64,000 bases of DNA, from NCBI RefSeq assembly GCF_030053895.1, contig NZ_CP125781.1, forward strand, positions 4,526,001 to 4,590,000. Reading direction: 5' to 3'. Positions 32,921-43,800 of this stretch are shown piece after piece. How positions within the stretch are numbered: position 1 is the first letter of the stretch; each line of letters opens with the position of its first letter. The position numbers were made by a program, and so were the translations under genes. A model generated the notes under the pieces. It made no database searches and was not told where the DNA came from. It worked only from the letters and a program-made list of their open reading frames with translations. The stretch comes from Trabulsiella odontotermitis. Lineage in GTDB: Bacteria; Pseudomonadota; Gammaproteobacteria; Enterobacterales; Enterobacteriaceae.

Positions 32921-34264
32921 TCAGAAGTAGTACTTAAAGCGCACGCGCCCGCCATAACGATTGTCATCGCTGCTACTGGCATTATCACCCTGCAGTTTCG
33001 ACCAGTAAGCCCCCAGGTAGATATTAAAATTCTCCATATCCATCACATTCGGGATTTGGTAAGACGCATGAATGGTATGAATGTCATAGGTACCGGCATC
33101 ATCAAACCAGACATCGTCATCGCGCGGGATATCACCGACCTCTTCCACTTTGTTGTGTGCATAGATATAGCCCAGCTCAAACCGTTTCCACAGCGCGTTC
33201 ACCGCCGCCGTGAAGTCTTTTTCATCACTGGCATCCATGTAAGCCGTATTAAGATTGACCACCACACCGTTGTCCGGATCGTTCTGCAAACCGTTCCAGG
33301 TCATGGTCATGCCATAACCGGTGCGATCAGACTGATCGACAAAGTTGCCCTGACTGTCGGTGTATCCGTAGGCGTTACTGACCACGTTGGATTCCATAGC
33401 TGCCGCCACGGAGAAAGCCCCCTGCGACCAGGCCACCACCGGACGCAGATACGCGACGTTTCTCTGCTGTTCCATATCGCGGCCATGATAAGCGTTATCC
33501 TGATACAGTGAGGTTCCGTCTTCGAGCAATGTGTTCAGTTCGAAATACCAGTCGCCCATCTGTTTGCTCATCAGGAAGTTGCCACCGGCATCGGAGCGTC
33601 CGCGCCCTTCTTTCATCATGTAGATATAACCGCTGCCATCATCATAAAGATCGTTCGCTGTATTCCCGGAGTGTTCAACAAACGTATCCTGATTCAGCGG
33701 GAACATATCATAAGCTTCGAATCGCCCCACTTTTATTTGCCAGTCTTTCTCCTGACCGAAAAAGAAAACGGCATCATCGAGATCCATCGACCCTGTCATA
33801 TCCGCCAGCGGCTGCGCGGAAAAGCCAGCAAAATAACCGTTGTCGAGTTTTCTTATTCCGTCAAACCCTAACAGAATTCGCCCATTGAGATCCCACCGTT
33901 CATTGCTGTTATCGGCATTAGAAATAAGCGAACCCTGACGGCTTTCGGCATCCATATTGAATTCAACGTCGCCATAGACTTTCAGATCACCATAACCGGA
34001 TAGCGTTAATGTCGGTGGCGTACTGTTTTTTGCTGTTTCTTGTGGCGGCGTTTCACTGCGCGTGGCGATCGGGTTCTGCGCCACCTGTTCCGCTTTAAGT
34101 TGCTGCACCTCTTTCTCCGCCTGCGCCGCACGATTTTCCGCGGCTTCCAGCCTGTCTTCGAGCTGCTGCAGACGTTGTTCCAGCGTCAGTGACGATGTTT
34201 TTGCCAGACCTGTATTTGCCGCCAGTAATAACCCGACAGCCACTGCCAGTATTGATTTATTCAT
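32921..34264 (-). CDS. Carbohydrate-selective outer-membrane porin (ScrY/RafY-like architecture)
   Basis: 447 residues. The signal peptide MNKSILAVAVGLLLAANTGLA is followed by an N-terminal periplasmic coiled coil (about 25-62, LTLEQRLQQLEDRLEAAENR...), then a beta barrel starting LTLSGYGDLKVYGDVEF and ending YGGRVRFKYYF with terminal Phe. The coiled coil plus barrel recalls sucrose and raffinose porins. It lies between the rha and frv operons, where K-12 has nothing. I see no RhaS site or clear operator upstream, so whether it serves rhamnose, the Frv substrate or another glycoside is unknown. Confidence 0.75.
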   Translation of the reverse strand: MNKSILAVAVGLLLAANTGLAKTSSLTLEQRLQQLEDRLEAAENRAAQAEKEVQQLKAEQVAQNPIATRSETPPQETAKNSTPPTLTLSGYGDLKVYGDVEFNMDAESRQGSLISNADNSNERWDLNGRILLGFDGIRKLDNGYFAGFSAQPLADMTGSMDLDDAVFFFGQEKDWQIKVGRFEAYDMFPLNQDTFVEHSGNTANDLYDDGSGYIYMMKEGRGRSDAGGNFLMSKQMGDWYFELNTLLEDGTSLYQDNAYHGRDMEQQRNVAYLRPVVAWSQGAFSVAAAMESNVVSNAYGYTDSQGNFVDQSDRTGYGMTMTWNGLQNDPDNGVVVNLNTAYMDASDEKDFTAAVNALWKRFELGYIYAHNKVEEVGDIPRDDDVWFDDAGTYDIHTIHASYQIPNVMDMENFNIYLGAYWSKLQGDNASSSDDNRYGGRVRFKYYF

Positions 34265-34765
34265 TACCCGTCTTCCTCGAGGTAATAGAGTGGATAACGG
34301 AATCCATGTTCCGCCGTGAAATAAAACATAATGGCGATGAATAAATTATTGTTTTAATTGTTTAGCGCAAAGACGTTGCGCCACAGGCGTGGAAATAATA
34401 AGGAGAGAATAAAAATAATGAAAAGAAGGTTAACGCAATAACGTGAGCAAGATAACAGCGTTTTTTATTTGTATAAGTTTACTGAATAGAGCCGCAAAAT
34501 AATTATGAGGCATGTTATTCGCGATAAATTTCCCAGATGTTTATTTAATTAAAAACCTTCTTTATATTGATGGTGGAATTATATCCATAAGTCTTATCAC
34601 CACGCTTTATCCTTACTCAGAACTCAAAAGCGAAAGTGTGTTTCAGGACACAAAAAACGTGGTCAGATAGGCGGCGTCTTGTCACCGACCTCTGACATAT
34701 TCCCGCTCATTTCCTGACCATCGCCCCGCTACAATCTAAAAGATAATCTGAGACGGAGTGACCCA
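34265..34765. other. Intergenic region between the porin and frvA
   Basis: About 500 bp, AT-rich on the porin side. It must hold the divergent promoters of the porin and frvABXR. I see no gene, no strong palindrome, and no KdgR, CRP or RhaS site that I would defend. Confidence 0.6.
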
Positions 34766-35212
34766 ATGGCTGTACTGACCCCTTCCTGCATCGACCTGAA
34801 TATTCGTGGCAACACAGCTTATTCGATCCTCAAACAACTGGCTGAAATGGCCGAAGAAAATGGCTTCGTCAACGACAGAAATCGCTTCCTGCAAACGCTC
34901 CTGCTTCGCGAAAAATTGCACTCCACCGGATTCGGTTCCGGCGTAGCGGTGCCTCACGGCAAAAGCGCTTGCGTAAAACAGCCTTTTGTTTTGTTTGCCC
35001 GTCAGTCGCACGGCGTGGACTGGAAAGCCAGCGATGAAGCGCCGGTCACCTGCTGGATCTGCCTCGGCGTACCGCAGGAAGGCGAAGAAAACCAGATACA
35101 GCTAATTGGTGCCCTGTGCCGAAAAATCATTCACGCGGAATTCATTGAGAAACTCAAAAATGGCGACGTCAGCCAGATAGTTGCTCTGTTAAATCAAACG
35201 ATTAGCGAATAA
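34766..35212 (+). CDS. frvA: PTS fructose-like EIIA component
   Basis: 148 residues, the normal FrvA length. It is a PTS IIA of the fructose/mannitol class; the phospho-histidine is in GFGSGVAVPHGKSACVKQPFV. It passes phosphate from HPr to the IIB domain of FrvB. It is the first gene of frvABXR and starts 10 bp before frvB after its stop. The sugar is not known for this system in E. coli. Confidence 0.93.
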   Translation: MAVLTPSCIDLNIRGNTAYSILKQLAEMAEENGFVNDRNRFLQTLLLREKLHSTGFGSGVAVPHGKSACVKQPFVLFARQSHGVDWKASDEAPVTCWICLGVPQEGEENQIQLIGALCRKIIHAEFIEKLKNGDVSQIVALLNQTISE

Positions 35213-35222
35213 GGAGCCGTCT

Positions 35223-36668
35223 ATGGAACCAACATTACGTCTGGTGGCGATAACCAACTGCCCCGCGGGGATCGCGCATACTTATATGGTCGCCGAAGCG
35301 CTGGAGCAGAAAGCGCGCGCGCTGGGCCATACCATTAAAGTCGAAACACAGGGGTCGAGCGGGGTGGAAAATCGCCTCAGCGCGCAAGAGATTGCCGATG
35401 CCGATTATGTCATTTTAGCTACCGGTCGCGGGCTCAGCGCGGACGACCGCAGCCGCTTCGCCGGGAAACAAGTGTATGAAATTGCCATTTCCCAGGCCCT
35501 GAAGAATATCGACCAGATTTTCACGCAGTTACCGACGCATTCGCACCTTTTCGCTGCCGAAAGCGGCGTGAAACTCGGCCAGCAGGAAGTGCAACAGGGT
35601 AGCGTGATGAGCCACCTGATGGCGGGCGTGTCCGCCGCGTTGCCGTTCGTGATCGGCGGCGGTATCCTGGTGGCCATCGCCAACATGCTGGTGCAACTCG
35701 GCTTGCCTTATACCGACATGGCGAAAGGCGCACCGTCGTTTACCTGGATTGTCGAGTCGATCGGTTATCTGGGCTTTACCTTTATGATCCCGATAATGGG
35801 TGCGTATATCGCCCTGTCGATTGCCGATAAACCCGCCTTCGCACCGGCGTTCCTGGTCTGCTATCTGGCTAACGATAAAGGCCTGCTGGGCACGCAGTCC
35901 GGCGCAGGCTTTCTTGGCGCCGTCGTGCTGGGTCTGGCGATTGGTTACTTTGTGCTGTGGTTTCGCAAAATCAAACTGGGTAAAGCGTTACAACCACTGC
36001 TGGGCTCGATGCTCATCCCTTTCGTGACGCTGTTTATCTTCGGCGTGCTGACGTATTACGTCATCGGTCCATTGATGTCAGACGTCATGGGCGGACTACT
36101 GCATTTTCTGAACACCATTCCACCGTCAATGAAGCTGGGCGCCGCGTTTCTGGTGGGCGCAATGCTGGCTTTCGATATGGGCGGCCCGATCAACAAAACC
36201 GCCTGGTTCTTTTGCTTTTCGCTGCTGGAAAAACATATCTACGACTGGTACGCCATTGTGGGCGTCGTCACGCTGATGCCGCCGATGGCTGCCGGGATCG
36301 CCACCTACATTGCGCCTAAACTGTTCACGCAACAGGAAAAAGCCGCCGCCAGCAGCGCGATTGTGGTGGGTGCGACAGTGGCGACCGAGCCGGCTATTCC
36401 TTATGCCCTGGCCGCGCCGCTACCGATGATTACCGCCAATACGCTCAGCGGTGGGATCACCGGCATGCTGGTGATCGCTTTTGGCATCAAACGTCTGGCG
36501 CCGGGCCTCGGTATATTCGATCCGTTAATCGGGCTGATGTCGCCCGCCGGGTCGTTTTATCTGGTGTTAGGCATCGGGCTGGTGATGAATATCGCCTTGA
36601 TTATCATCCTGAAAGGACTGTGGATGAAGCGTAAAGCGGCAAAACCGGAGTTGGTTCATGAACAGTGA
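35223..36668 (+). CDS. frvB: PTS fructose-like EIIBC component
   Basis: 481 residues. The N-terminal IIB domain has the phospho-cysteine in LVAITNCPAGIAHTYMVAEAL (about residues 7-27). A membrane IIC domain follows, with about nine helices and the GGPINKTAWFF and EPAIPYALAAPLP motifs of fructose-type IIC proteins. It transports and phosphorylates an unidentified sugar. The 3' end overlaps frvX by 11 bp. Confidence 0.94.
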   Translation: MEPTLRLVAITNCPAGIAHTYMVAEALEQKARALGHTIKVETQGSSGVENRLSAQEIADADYVILATGRGLSADDRSRFAGKQVYEIAISQALKNIDQIFTQLPTHSHLFAAESGVKLGQQEVQQGSVMSHLMAGVSAALPFVIGGGILVAIANMLVQLGLPYTDMAKGAPSFTWIVESIGYLGFTFMIPIMGAYIALSIADKPAFAPAFLVCYLANDKGLLGTQSGAGFLGAVVLGLAIGYFVLWFRKIKLGKALQPLLGSMLIPFVTLFIFGVLTYYVIGPLMSDVMGGLLHFLNTIPPSMKLGAAFLVGAMLAFDMGGPINKTAWFFCFSLLEKHIYDWYAIVGVVTLMPPMAAGIATYIAPKLFTQQEKAAASSAIVVGATVATEPAIPYALAAPLPMITANTLSGGITGMLVIAFGIKRLAPGLGIFDPLIGLMSPAGSFYLVLGIGLVMNIALIIILKGLWMKRKAAKPELVHEQ

Positions 36669-37719
36669 GTTGCTGGAAACGTTGTGTAACGCATGCGCGG
36701 TCAGCGGTGACGAGCAGGAAGTCCGCCAGATCCTGCTCAAGACGCTCGAACCGCACGCTGATGAGATCACCTTTGACGGGCTTGGCAGCATTATCGCCCG
36801 CAAAGGGTCGCGCGGGCCGAAAGTCGCCCTCGTCGGCCATATGGATGAAGTTGGTTTTATGGTGACCCACATCAGCGACGCGGGATTCATCCGTTTTGAG
36901 ACAATCGGCAGTTGGTGGAATCAGTCGATGCTCAACCACCGGGTGACGATCCGCACCCGCAGCGGCAACAAAATCCCCGGAATTATCGGCTCCGTGGCAC
37001 CTCATGCGCTTAGCGAAAAACAGAAGCAGCAGCCGCTTAATTTTGACGAGATGTTTATCGATATCGGCGCGAACTGTCGCGAAGATGTGGTTAATGCGGG
37101 CATTGCGTTCGGCGATTTTGTCAGCCCGGAAGCTAATTTTGCCCGCTGGTCGGCCGATAAAATAACAGGAAAGGCGCTGGATAATCGCGTCGGCTGTGCA
37201 TTAATGGCTGAGCTGTTGCAAACGGTTGATAATCCAGAGATTACACTTTTCGGCGTAGGTAGTGTGGAAGAAGAGGTGGGTTTGCGCGGCGCGCAAACCT
37301 CCGCAGAGCACATCAAACCGGACATCGTTATTGTTCTGGATACCGCCGTGGCGGGCGATGTTCCCGGCATTGATGCCATTAAGTACCCACTCAAACTTGG
37401 CGAGGGACCGGCAGTCATGCTATTCGATAAGCGTTATTTCCCCAATCAGAAGCTGCTGGCAGCACTGAAAACCAGCGCGGCACGGGCTGAAGCACCCATC
37501 CAGTTCTGCACGATGAAAACCGGTGCCACCGACGGCGGCCGCTACAATGTGATGGGCGGCGGACGTCCGGTGATTTCGCTGTGCCTGCCAACCCGCTATC
37601 TGCATGCTAACAGCGGCATGATTTCGGTGCAGGATTACACGGCAACGCTGTCCATTCTTCGCGAGCTGTTACAGTCGCTGGATAAAAACAGCGCCCGCGT
37701 GCTGGGCGATTTTCGCTAA
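36658..37719 (+). CDS. frvX: M42-family metallo-aminopeptidase/endoglucanase-like protein FrvX
   Basis: 353 residues (E. coli FrvX 356). It belongs to the M42 cocatalytic metallopeptidase family, with metal ligands and catalytic residues in ALVGHMDEVGFMVTHI, ALDNRVGCALMAELLQ, VGSVEEEVGLRGAQTSA and IVLDTAVAGDVPG. Relatives include glutamyl aminopeptidases and proteins once called endo-1,4-glucanases. Its role in a PTS operon is unexplained. It starts inside frvB and is 8 bp from frvR. Confidence 0.92.
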   Translation: MNSELLETLCNACAVSGDEQEVRQILLKTLEPHADEITFDGLGSIIARKGSRGPKVALVGHMDEVGFMVTHISDAGFIRFETIGSWWNQSMLNHRVTIRTRSGNKIPGIIGSVAPHALSEKQKQQPLNFDEMFIDIGANCREDVVNAGIAFGDFVSPEANFARWSADKITGKALDNRVGCALMAELLQTVDNPEITLFGVGSVEEEVGLRGAQTSAEHIKPDIVIVLDTAVAGDVPGIDAIKYPLKLGEGPAVMLFDKRYFPNQKLLAALKTSAARAEAPIQFCTMKTGATDGGRYNVMGGGRPVISLCLPTRYLHANSGMISVQDYTATLSILRELLQSLDKNSARVLGDFR

Positions 37720-37727
37720 GGAGAATT

Positions 37728-39473
37728 ATGCTCAATGAACGCCAGCTGACGCTGCTTGCCAGACTCGAACAACAGCCTTGTTCACTCAACGTGCTGGCGC
37801 AGCTCACCGGCGTTTCCGGGCGAACGATCCTGCGCGACATTGATTACCTCAACTTTACCCTGAGCGGGAAAGCGCGGGTCATGGCCGTCGCCAGCGTCGG
37901 TTATCAACTGGAAATTTTCGACAGGCGTAGCTATTTCGAACTTTTACAGCGGCATGATAATGATGACCGGTTGCTGGCGATGCTGCTGCTTAACGCGTTC
38001 GTCACGCGCACGCAACTGGCAAACACGCTGAATCTGCCAGAAACCTGGATTGCGGAACGGCTGGTGCGCCTGAAAGCGCGCTATGAAAAAGCGTTTAGTA
38101 TTCAGAGTCGCCCTGGCGCAGGCCATTTTATTGATGAGCCGGAAGAGAAATGCCTTGTTTTACTGGCGAATCTGCTGAAAAAAGACCCGCTACTTTTTCC
38201 TCTCCCCGGTATCGATCCGGATTCCCTTGCGCGGTTACAGGATGCCTGCAGCCGCGCCCGCGACTGGCCAGCCATTCCTGCGGATTATCTGGCGAGTATT
38301 ATTCTGGCGGTGTATGCGTTACGTAACCGGCTGTCGCCGGATCTGCCGCATTTCCACAATGAGACGCTGCAGCGCATTGCTGATGACGTGGGGTTATGGC
38401 TGGGAGCAGACGCCTTCAGCGCAGCGGTGCATTTTCTCGACAACCACCAGCAGCGCGCGGAAACCATCACCACGAATTATATTGCCGGGTTGCTGCGCAG
38501 CCTGCCAGAACTGACGCCGCTGCATGTTATTGATCCCCAGTTGATTGAAGATTTAACCGGGCATATCGCCCGCTGTAGCGCCTCGCCGGTCTGGTTGCCG
38601 GAAAACCGTCAGGGCAGTATGAATAACCTGAAAGCCGCGTGGCCTGCGGCATTCGATTTAGGTCTCCAGTTTATTAATAAGCTGCGCGAGGAGCAGGACA
38701 TTCCGGTGTTTGACAGCGATCTGGTCGGGCTGTACTTCGCCTGCGCGCTGGAACGTCATCAACAGGATCGCTATCCGGTCATTCTGCTGGCCGATCAAAA
38801 CGCCATTGCGACGATCAACAAGCAGGCCATTGAACGCGATGTGATGAGCTGCCGGGTAATCATTGCGCGAACCCCGGGAGAATTACGTAACCTGTGCGCC
38901 GATGTTGAACCGGCGCTGATCGTGAACAACAGCCATCACTTTCTTGACGAGATGCCCGGCGAGGTGTTGATCGTGAAGAATATTATTACACCCGCCGCGA
39001 TCGGCCAGATCAAAGATCTGTTGGCGTCGGCCTTTATTCGCCAGCGGCCAGAGCGTTTTTTCCTGTCGCAGGGCAGCTTTCATTACGCCAATGACCGCAA
39101 TGAAGAATGGCAAAGCGTGATTGCGCATATCTGCAAGCGGCTGACGGACGGCGGTCATCTGACGGTGGACGAAGCGTGGCGTATTGAACAACGCGAGCGG
39201 GAAGGTGAAAACCTGATCGTTAATCAGCTCGCCATCCCGCACTGCTGGAGTGAACGGCAAACCCATTTCCGCGGCTACTTTATTACCCTTGCTCAGCCGG
39301 TATCGGTGAATAACGAACCGGTAAGCCACGTGCTGATTGCCTGCGCCTCAGCGAGTGCGCGGCATGAACTGAAGATTTTTAGCTATCTGGCGAGTGTCCT
39401 GTATCGCTATCCACAAACGACGATTTCAGGCCTGAGTAATTACGATGATTTTCTGGCGCTGCTGCGCGGATAA
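37728..39473 (+). CDS. frvR: PTS-linked transcriptional regulator FrvR
   Basis: 581 residues, the usual length. An N-terminal helix-turn-helix (LTGVSGRTILRDIDYLN) is followed by central regions resembling PRD regulation domains and a C-terminal part similar to an EIIA domain (LIVNQLAIPHCWSERQTHFRGYFI with a PTS-type histidine). Such regulators are switched by phosphorylation from the PTS. It probably activates frvABX; the target site is unknown. Confidence 0.92.
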   Translation: MLNERQLTLLARLEQQPCSLNVLAQLTGVSGRTILRDIDYLNFTLSGKARVMAVASVGYQLEIFDRRSYFELLQRHDNDDRLLAMLLLNAFVTRTQLANTLNLPETWIAERLVRLKARYEKAFSIQSRPGAGHFIDEPEEKCLVLLANLLKKDPLLFPLPGIDPDSLARLQDACSRARDWPAIPADYLASIILAVYALRNRLSPDLPHFHNETLQRIADDVGLWLGADAFSAAVHFLDNHQQRAETITTNYIAGLLRSLPELTPLHVIDPQLIEDLTGHIARCSASPVWLPENRQGSMNNLKAAWPAAFDLGLQFINKLREEQDIPVFDSDLVGLYFACALERHQQDRYPVILLADQNAIATINKQAIERDVMSCRVIIARTPGELRNLCADVEPALIVNNSHHFLDEMPGEVLIVKNIITPAAIGQIKDLLASAFIRQRPERFFLSQGSFHYANDRNEEWQSVIAHICKRLTDGGHLTVDEAWRIEQREREGENLIVNQLAIPHCWSERQTHFRGYFITLAQPVSVNNEPVSHVLIACASASARHELKIFSYLASVLYRYPQTTISGLSNYDDFLALLRG

Positions 39474-39500
39474 ACAAAAAAAGCGCCCGGAGGCGCTCTT
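39474..39500. terminator. Hairpin between frvR and the DUF1471 gene
   Basis: The stem agcgccc-gg-aggcgct has a run of A on the left, which becomes U-rich on the minus strand; the right flank is ctttcg. It serves the minus-strand gene best and may also stop frvR. Confidence 0.75.
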
Positions 39501-39518
39501 TCGACAATAACACTGTGT

Positions 39519-39731
39519 TTATTTGTTCAGTTCAGCCGTCATGTGAACACGGTTGCCGCTGAAAGCTTCGGTGATGGTGTAAGACGATGCGCCAGCGGCC
39601 TGAGCCTGGGCGGCGATTTTCGCTTCTGCGCCATCAAGCGTTGAGCTGGTTGCAGTCACGTTCTGTGCAGCGAAAGAACCGAAAGTAGTAGCGAGAGCGA
39701 TAACTGCGACAAAAGTTTTGATGCTTTTCAT
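39519..39731 (-). CDS. Small periplasmic DUF1471 (YhcN/BhsA/McbA-like) protein
   Basis: 70 residues with a signal peptide MKSIKTFVAVIALATTFGSFA. The mature part NVTATSSTLDGAEAKIAAQAQAAGASSYTITEAFSGNRVHMTAELNK has the stress-protein fold signature of DUF1471. Relatives in E. coli are induced by acid, oxidants or copper and affect biofilm. K-12 carries yiiG, an unrelated gene, at this place. Its own function cannot be read from sequence. Confidence 0.85.
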   Translation of the reverse strand: MKSIKTFVAVIALATTFGSFAAQNVTATSSTLDGAEAKIAAQAQAAGASSYTITEAFSGNRVHMTAELNK

Positions 39732-39859
39732 GATATAAACCCTTCAATTTCATTGTTGAGATAAGGCGCCGTGCCTTGATGTGATAAATAATAGCGCCAT
39801 GACTCATCAACGAAAAGCGGAAGGATTTGCTCTCTTCTTTCAAAAAAACTGACTAACAT

Positions 39860-40696
39860 TTAACCCGCAATCAGACGTTCCGGGTGGGTATAAATCGTCG
39901 CGCGACCGGGCTTGCAGAAGCCCACCAGCGTCAGGTTACAGCGCTCCGCCACTTCGACCGCCAGCGTGGTCGCCGCAGAAACCGCAAACAGGATCTCCAC
40001 GCCGCACATGGCCGACTTCTGCACCATTTCATAACTGGCGCGACTGGACACCAGCGCCGCCCCTTGCGTCCAGCGATCGTCTTCCATCGCCCGGCGCCCG
40101 AGTAGTTTATCCAGCGCCACATGCCGCCCGACATCTTCATGACCGCCCGCCAGTTCGCCCGATGGCGTTACCCAGGCGGCAGCATGCGTACAGCCGGTGA
40201 GTCTGCCGATCGGTTGCACATCGTTCAAATGCTCAAGCGCCAGATCAAGATGATTGAGATCGAACGTCTGGGTGAACGGCAATGGCGAAACCGGTTTTCC
40301 GATGTCGTTCAGTTGCTCAACGCCGCAGACACCGCACCCGGTGCGTCCCGCCAGCGCGCGACGATGCGCTTTCAGCCCCATAAACCGGCGGCTGGAGAGC
40401 TCAATCTGTACCTCCAGGCCATTGCAGGCTTGCACCACATCCATCCCGTAAATTTCCCGTCGATTTTCGATAATCCCTTCAGATAATGAAAAACCGAGAG
40501 CAAAAAGCTCCAGATCCTTCGGAGAGGCCATCATCACCACATGGGAAATACCGTTATATACCAGCGCAACCGGAACCTCTTCGGCTAACTCGTCTGGCTG
40601 AGGATGTTGCAAATCCTGCCGCTTCCAGAGGGCGATTTGGCGCATCCCCGTGACTTCCGTCACACTATTGACTTGTTTTGGATAGATCTTGTTCAC
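39860..40696 (-). CDS. fdhD: Formate dehydrogenase accessory sulfurtransferase FdhD
   Basis: 278 residues (E. coli 277). The sulfur-carrying CxxC loop is visible as AGRTGCGVCGVEQL. GHEDVGRHVALDKLLGR and SRASYEMVQKSAMCGVEI are conserved. FdhD moves sulfur from IscS to the molybdenum cofactor so that FdoG and FdhF become active. It is divergent from fdoG across 162 bp, as in E. coli. Confidence 0.96.
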   Translation of the reverse strand: MNKIYPKQVNSVTEVTGMRQIALWKRQDLQHPQPDELAEEVPVALVYNGISHVVMMASPKDLELFALGFSLSEGIIENRREIYGMDVVQACNGLEVQIELSSRRFMGLKAHRRALAGRTGCGVCGVEQLNDIGKPVSPLPFTQTFDLNHLDLALEHLNDVQPIGRLTGCTHAAAWVTPSGELAGGHEDVGRHVALDKLLGRRAMEDDRWTQGAALVSSRASYEMVQKSAMCGVEILFAVSAATTLAVEVAERCNLTLVGFCKPGRATIYTHPERLIAG

Positions 40697-40858
40697 TTTG
40701 TATTAACCGTATTGGAACAGGTATACCGACAATGTGGTATTCTGGTGCAATTCCCTCCATGGATGAGGGAAATAACTCCAATTTTGAACCTTTGTGGCGT
40801 TATCCGCAAAGGCTAATAACTACACGTGACAATGTCTAAAAGAAACAAGGAGCAAACC

Positions 40859-43800
40859 ATGCAGGTCAGCAGAAGGCAGTTCTTTAAGATCTGCGCTGGC
40901 GGTATGGCAGGCACCACGGCGGCGGCACTGGGATTCGCACCCGGCGCCGCACTGGCGGAAACGCGGCAGTACAAGCTGTTGCGCACCCGCGAAACCCGTA
41001 ATACCTGTACATACTGTTCCGTGGGCTGTGGGCTGTTAATGTATAGCCTCGGCGACGGTGCTAAAAACGCCAAAGCATCCATCTTCCATATTGAAGGGGA
41101 CCCGGACCATCCGGTAAGTCGTGGTGCGCTCTGTCCGAAAGGCGCCGGGCTGGTTGATTTTATCCATTCTGAAAGTCGTTTGAAGTATCCGGAATATCGC
41201 GCTCCGGGTTCTGATAAATGGCAGCAAATTAGCTGGGAAGACGCTTTCGATCGCATCGCTAAGCTGATGAAAGCCGACCGCGATGCCAACTTTATCGCGC
41301 AAAACGCGGAAGGCACGACGGTTAACCGCTGGCTCTCCACCGGCATGCTGTGTGCGTCTGCCTCCAGCAACGAAACCGGTTATTTAACCCAGAAATTTAC
41401 CCGCGCGCTCGGTATGCTCGCGGTCGACAACCAGGCGCGTGTCTGACACGGACCAACGGTAGCAAGTCTTGCTCCAACATTTGGTCGCGGTGCGATGACC
41501 AACCACTGGGTCGACATGAAGAATGCCAACCTGATCGTGGTGATGGGCGGTAACGCCGCTGAAGCGCACCCGGTAGGATTCCGCTGGGCGATGGAAGCGA
41601 AGATCCACAACGGCGCGAAGCTAATTGTGATCGATCCGCGTTTCACCCGTACGGCATCCGTGGCCGATTTCTATACGCCGATTCGTTCCGGTACTGACAT
41701 TGCCTTCCTGTCAGGCGTGTTGCTGTACCTGATCACCAATAACAAAATTAACCGTGAATATGTCGACGCCTATACCAACGCCAGCCTGATCGTGCGTGAA
41801 GATTACGGATTCGAAGACGGCCTGTTCACCGGCTATGACGCGGACAAACGCAAGTACGATAAAACCAGTTGGAACTACGAGTTGGATGAAAACGGTCACG
41901 CAAAACGCGACCTGACCTTAAGCCATCCGCGTTGCGTCTGGAATTTACTGCGAGAGCACGTTTCCCGTTATACGCCAGAAATGGTTGAAACCATCTGCGG
42001 TACGCCGAAAGCGGATTTCCTGAAAGTATGCGAATACATTGCAGAAACCAGCGCGAAAGATAAAACCGCGTCGTTCCTCTACGCCCTCGGCTGGACGCAA
42101 CACTCCATCGGTGCGCAGAACATCCGTACGATGGCGATGGTTCAGTTGCTGCTGGGCAACATGGGGATGGCAGGCGGCGGTGTGAACGCCCTGCGCGGTC
42201 ACTCCAATATTCAGGGTCTCACCGATCTCGGCCTGCTGTCGCAAAGCCTGCCGGGCTACATGACACTGCCGAACGAAAAACAGGCTGACCTGCAGACGTA
42301 CCTCACCGCCAACACGCCGAAACCGCTGCTGGAGGGCCAGGTTAACTACTGGGGCAACTATCCGAAATTCTTCGTCTCAATGATGAAGTCGTTCTATGGC
42401 GACAAAGCGACGGCTGAAAACAACTGGGGCTTTGACTGGCTGCCGAAGTGGGACAAAGGCTACGACGTCCTGCAGTATTTCGACATGATGTATAAGGGCC
42501 AGGTCAACGGCTATCTCTGCCAGGGCTTTAACCCGGTGGCCTCGTTCCCGAACAAGAACAAGGTGGTTGCGGCACTGTCGAAACTGAAATTCCTGGTAAC
42601 AATCGATCCGCTCAATACCGAAACGTCGACGTTCTGGCAGAACCACGGCGAGTCGAACGACGTTGATCCATCGAAAATCCAGACCGAAGTGTTCCGTCTG
42701 CCATCCACCTGTTTTGCCGAAGAGAACGGTTCTATCGTTAACTCCGGTCGTTGGCTGCAGTGGCACTGGAAAGGCGCGGACGCCCCGGGGATCGCCAAAA
42801 CCGACGGTGAAATCCTCGCCGGTATTTTCTTGCGTCTTCGTAAGATGTATGCCGCCGAAGGCGGTCCGGTGCCTGAGCCGGTGCTCAATATGACCTGGAA
42901 CTACTCAACGCCTGAGGAACCGTCATCTGAAGAAGTGGCGATGGAGAGCAACGGTAAAGCGCTGGCGGATATCACCGACCCGGCAACCGGCGCAGTGATC
43001 GTTAAGAAAGGCCAGCAGTTAAGCTCGTTTGCCCAACTGCGTGATGACGGCACCACGTCCAGTGGCTGCTGGATTTTCGCCGGTAGCTGGACGCCGAACG
43101 GCAACCAGATGGCTAACCGCGACAACGCCGACCCGTCAGGGCTGGGCAATACACTTGGCTGGGCATGGGCATGGCCGCTCAACCGCCGCATCCTGTACAA
43201 CCGCGCCTCCGCTGATCCGCAGGGCAACCCGTGGGATCCGAAGCGTCAGTTGCTGAAATGGGATGGCGCGAAATGGGGCGGTGTGGATATTGCGGACTAC
43301 AGCACCGCGGCACCAGGCAGTGATGTCGGGCCGTTCATCATGCAGCCGGAAGGGATGGGTCGCCTGTTCGCCGTGGATAAAATGGCGGAAGGGCCGTTCC
43401 CGGAACACTACGAGCCGTTTGAAACGCCGCTGGGCACCAACCCGCTGCATCCGAAGGTTATCTCTAACCCGGCAGCCCGTATCTTTAAAGATGATATGGA
43501 AGCATTGGGCAAAGCAGATAAGTTCCCGTACGTCGGTACAACCTATCGTCTGACCGAGCATTTCCACTACTGGACCAAGCATGCGCTGTTGAACGCCATC
43601 GCGCAGCCGGAGCAGTTTGTGGAGATCGGCGAGAAACTCGCCGGCAAGCTTGGCATCAGCCAGGGCGATACCGTGAAAGTCTCCTCCAACCGTGGCTATA
43701 TCAAGGCCAAAGCGGTGGTGACCAAGCGCATTCGCACGCTGAAGGCAGATGGTAAAGATATCGATACTATCGGCATTCCGATCCACTGGGGCTATGAAGG

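Noticed and set aside
34321..34480. Possible CRP or RhaS sites before the porin
   Set aside because: Only partial matches in AT-rich DNA; none stands out from chance.
41444..41446. In-frame TGA splitting fdoG into two open frames, suggesting a pseudogene
   Set aside because: It is the known selenocysteine position (Sec196) with a SECIS hairpin directly after, and both halves are well conserved.
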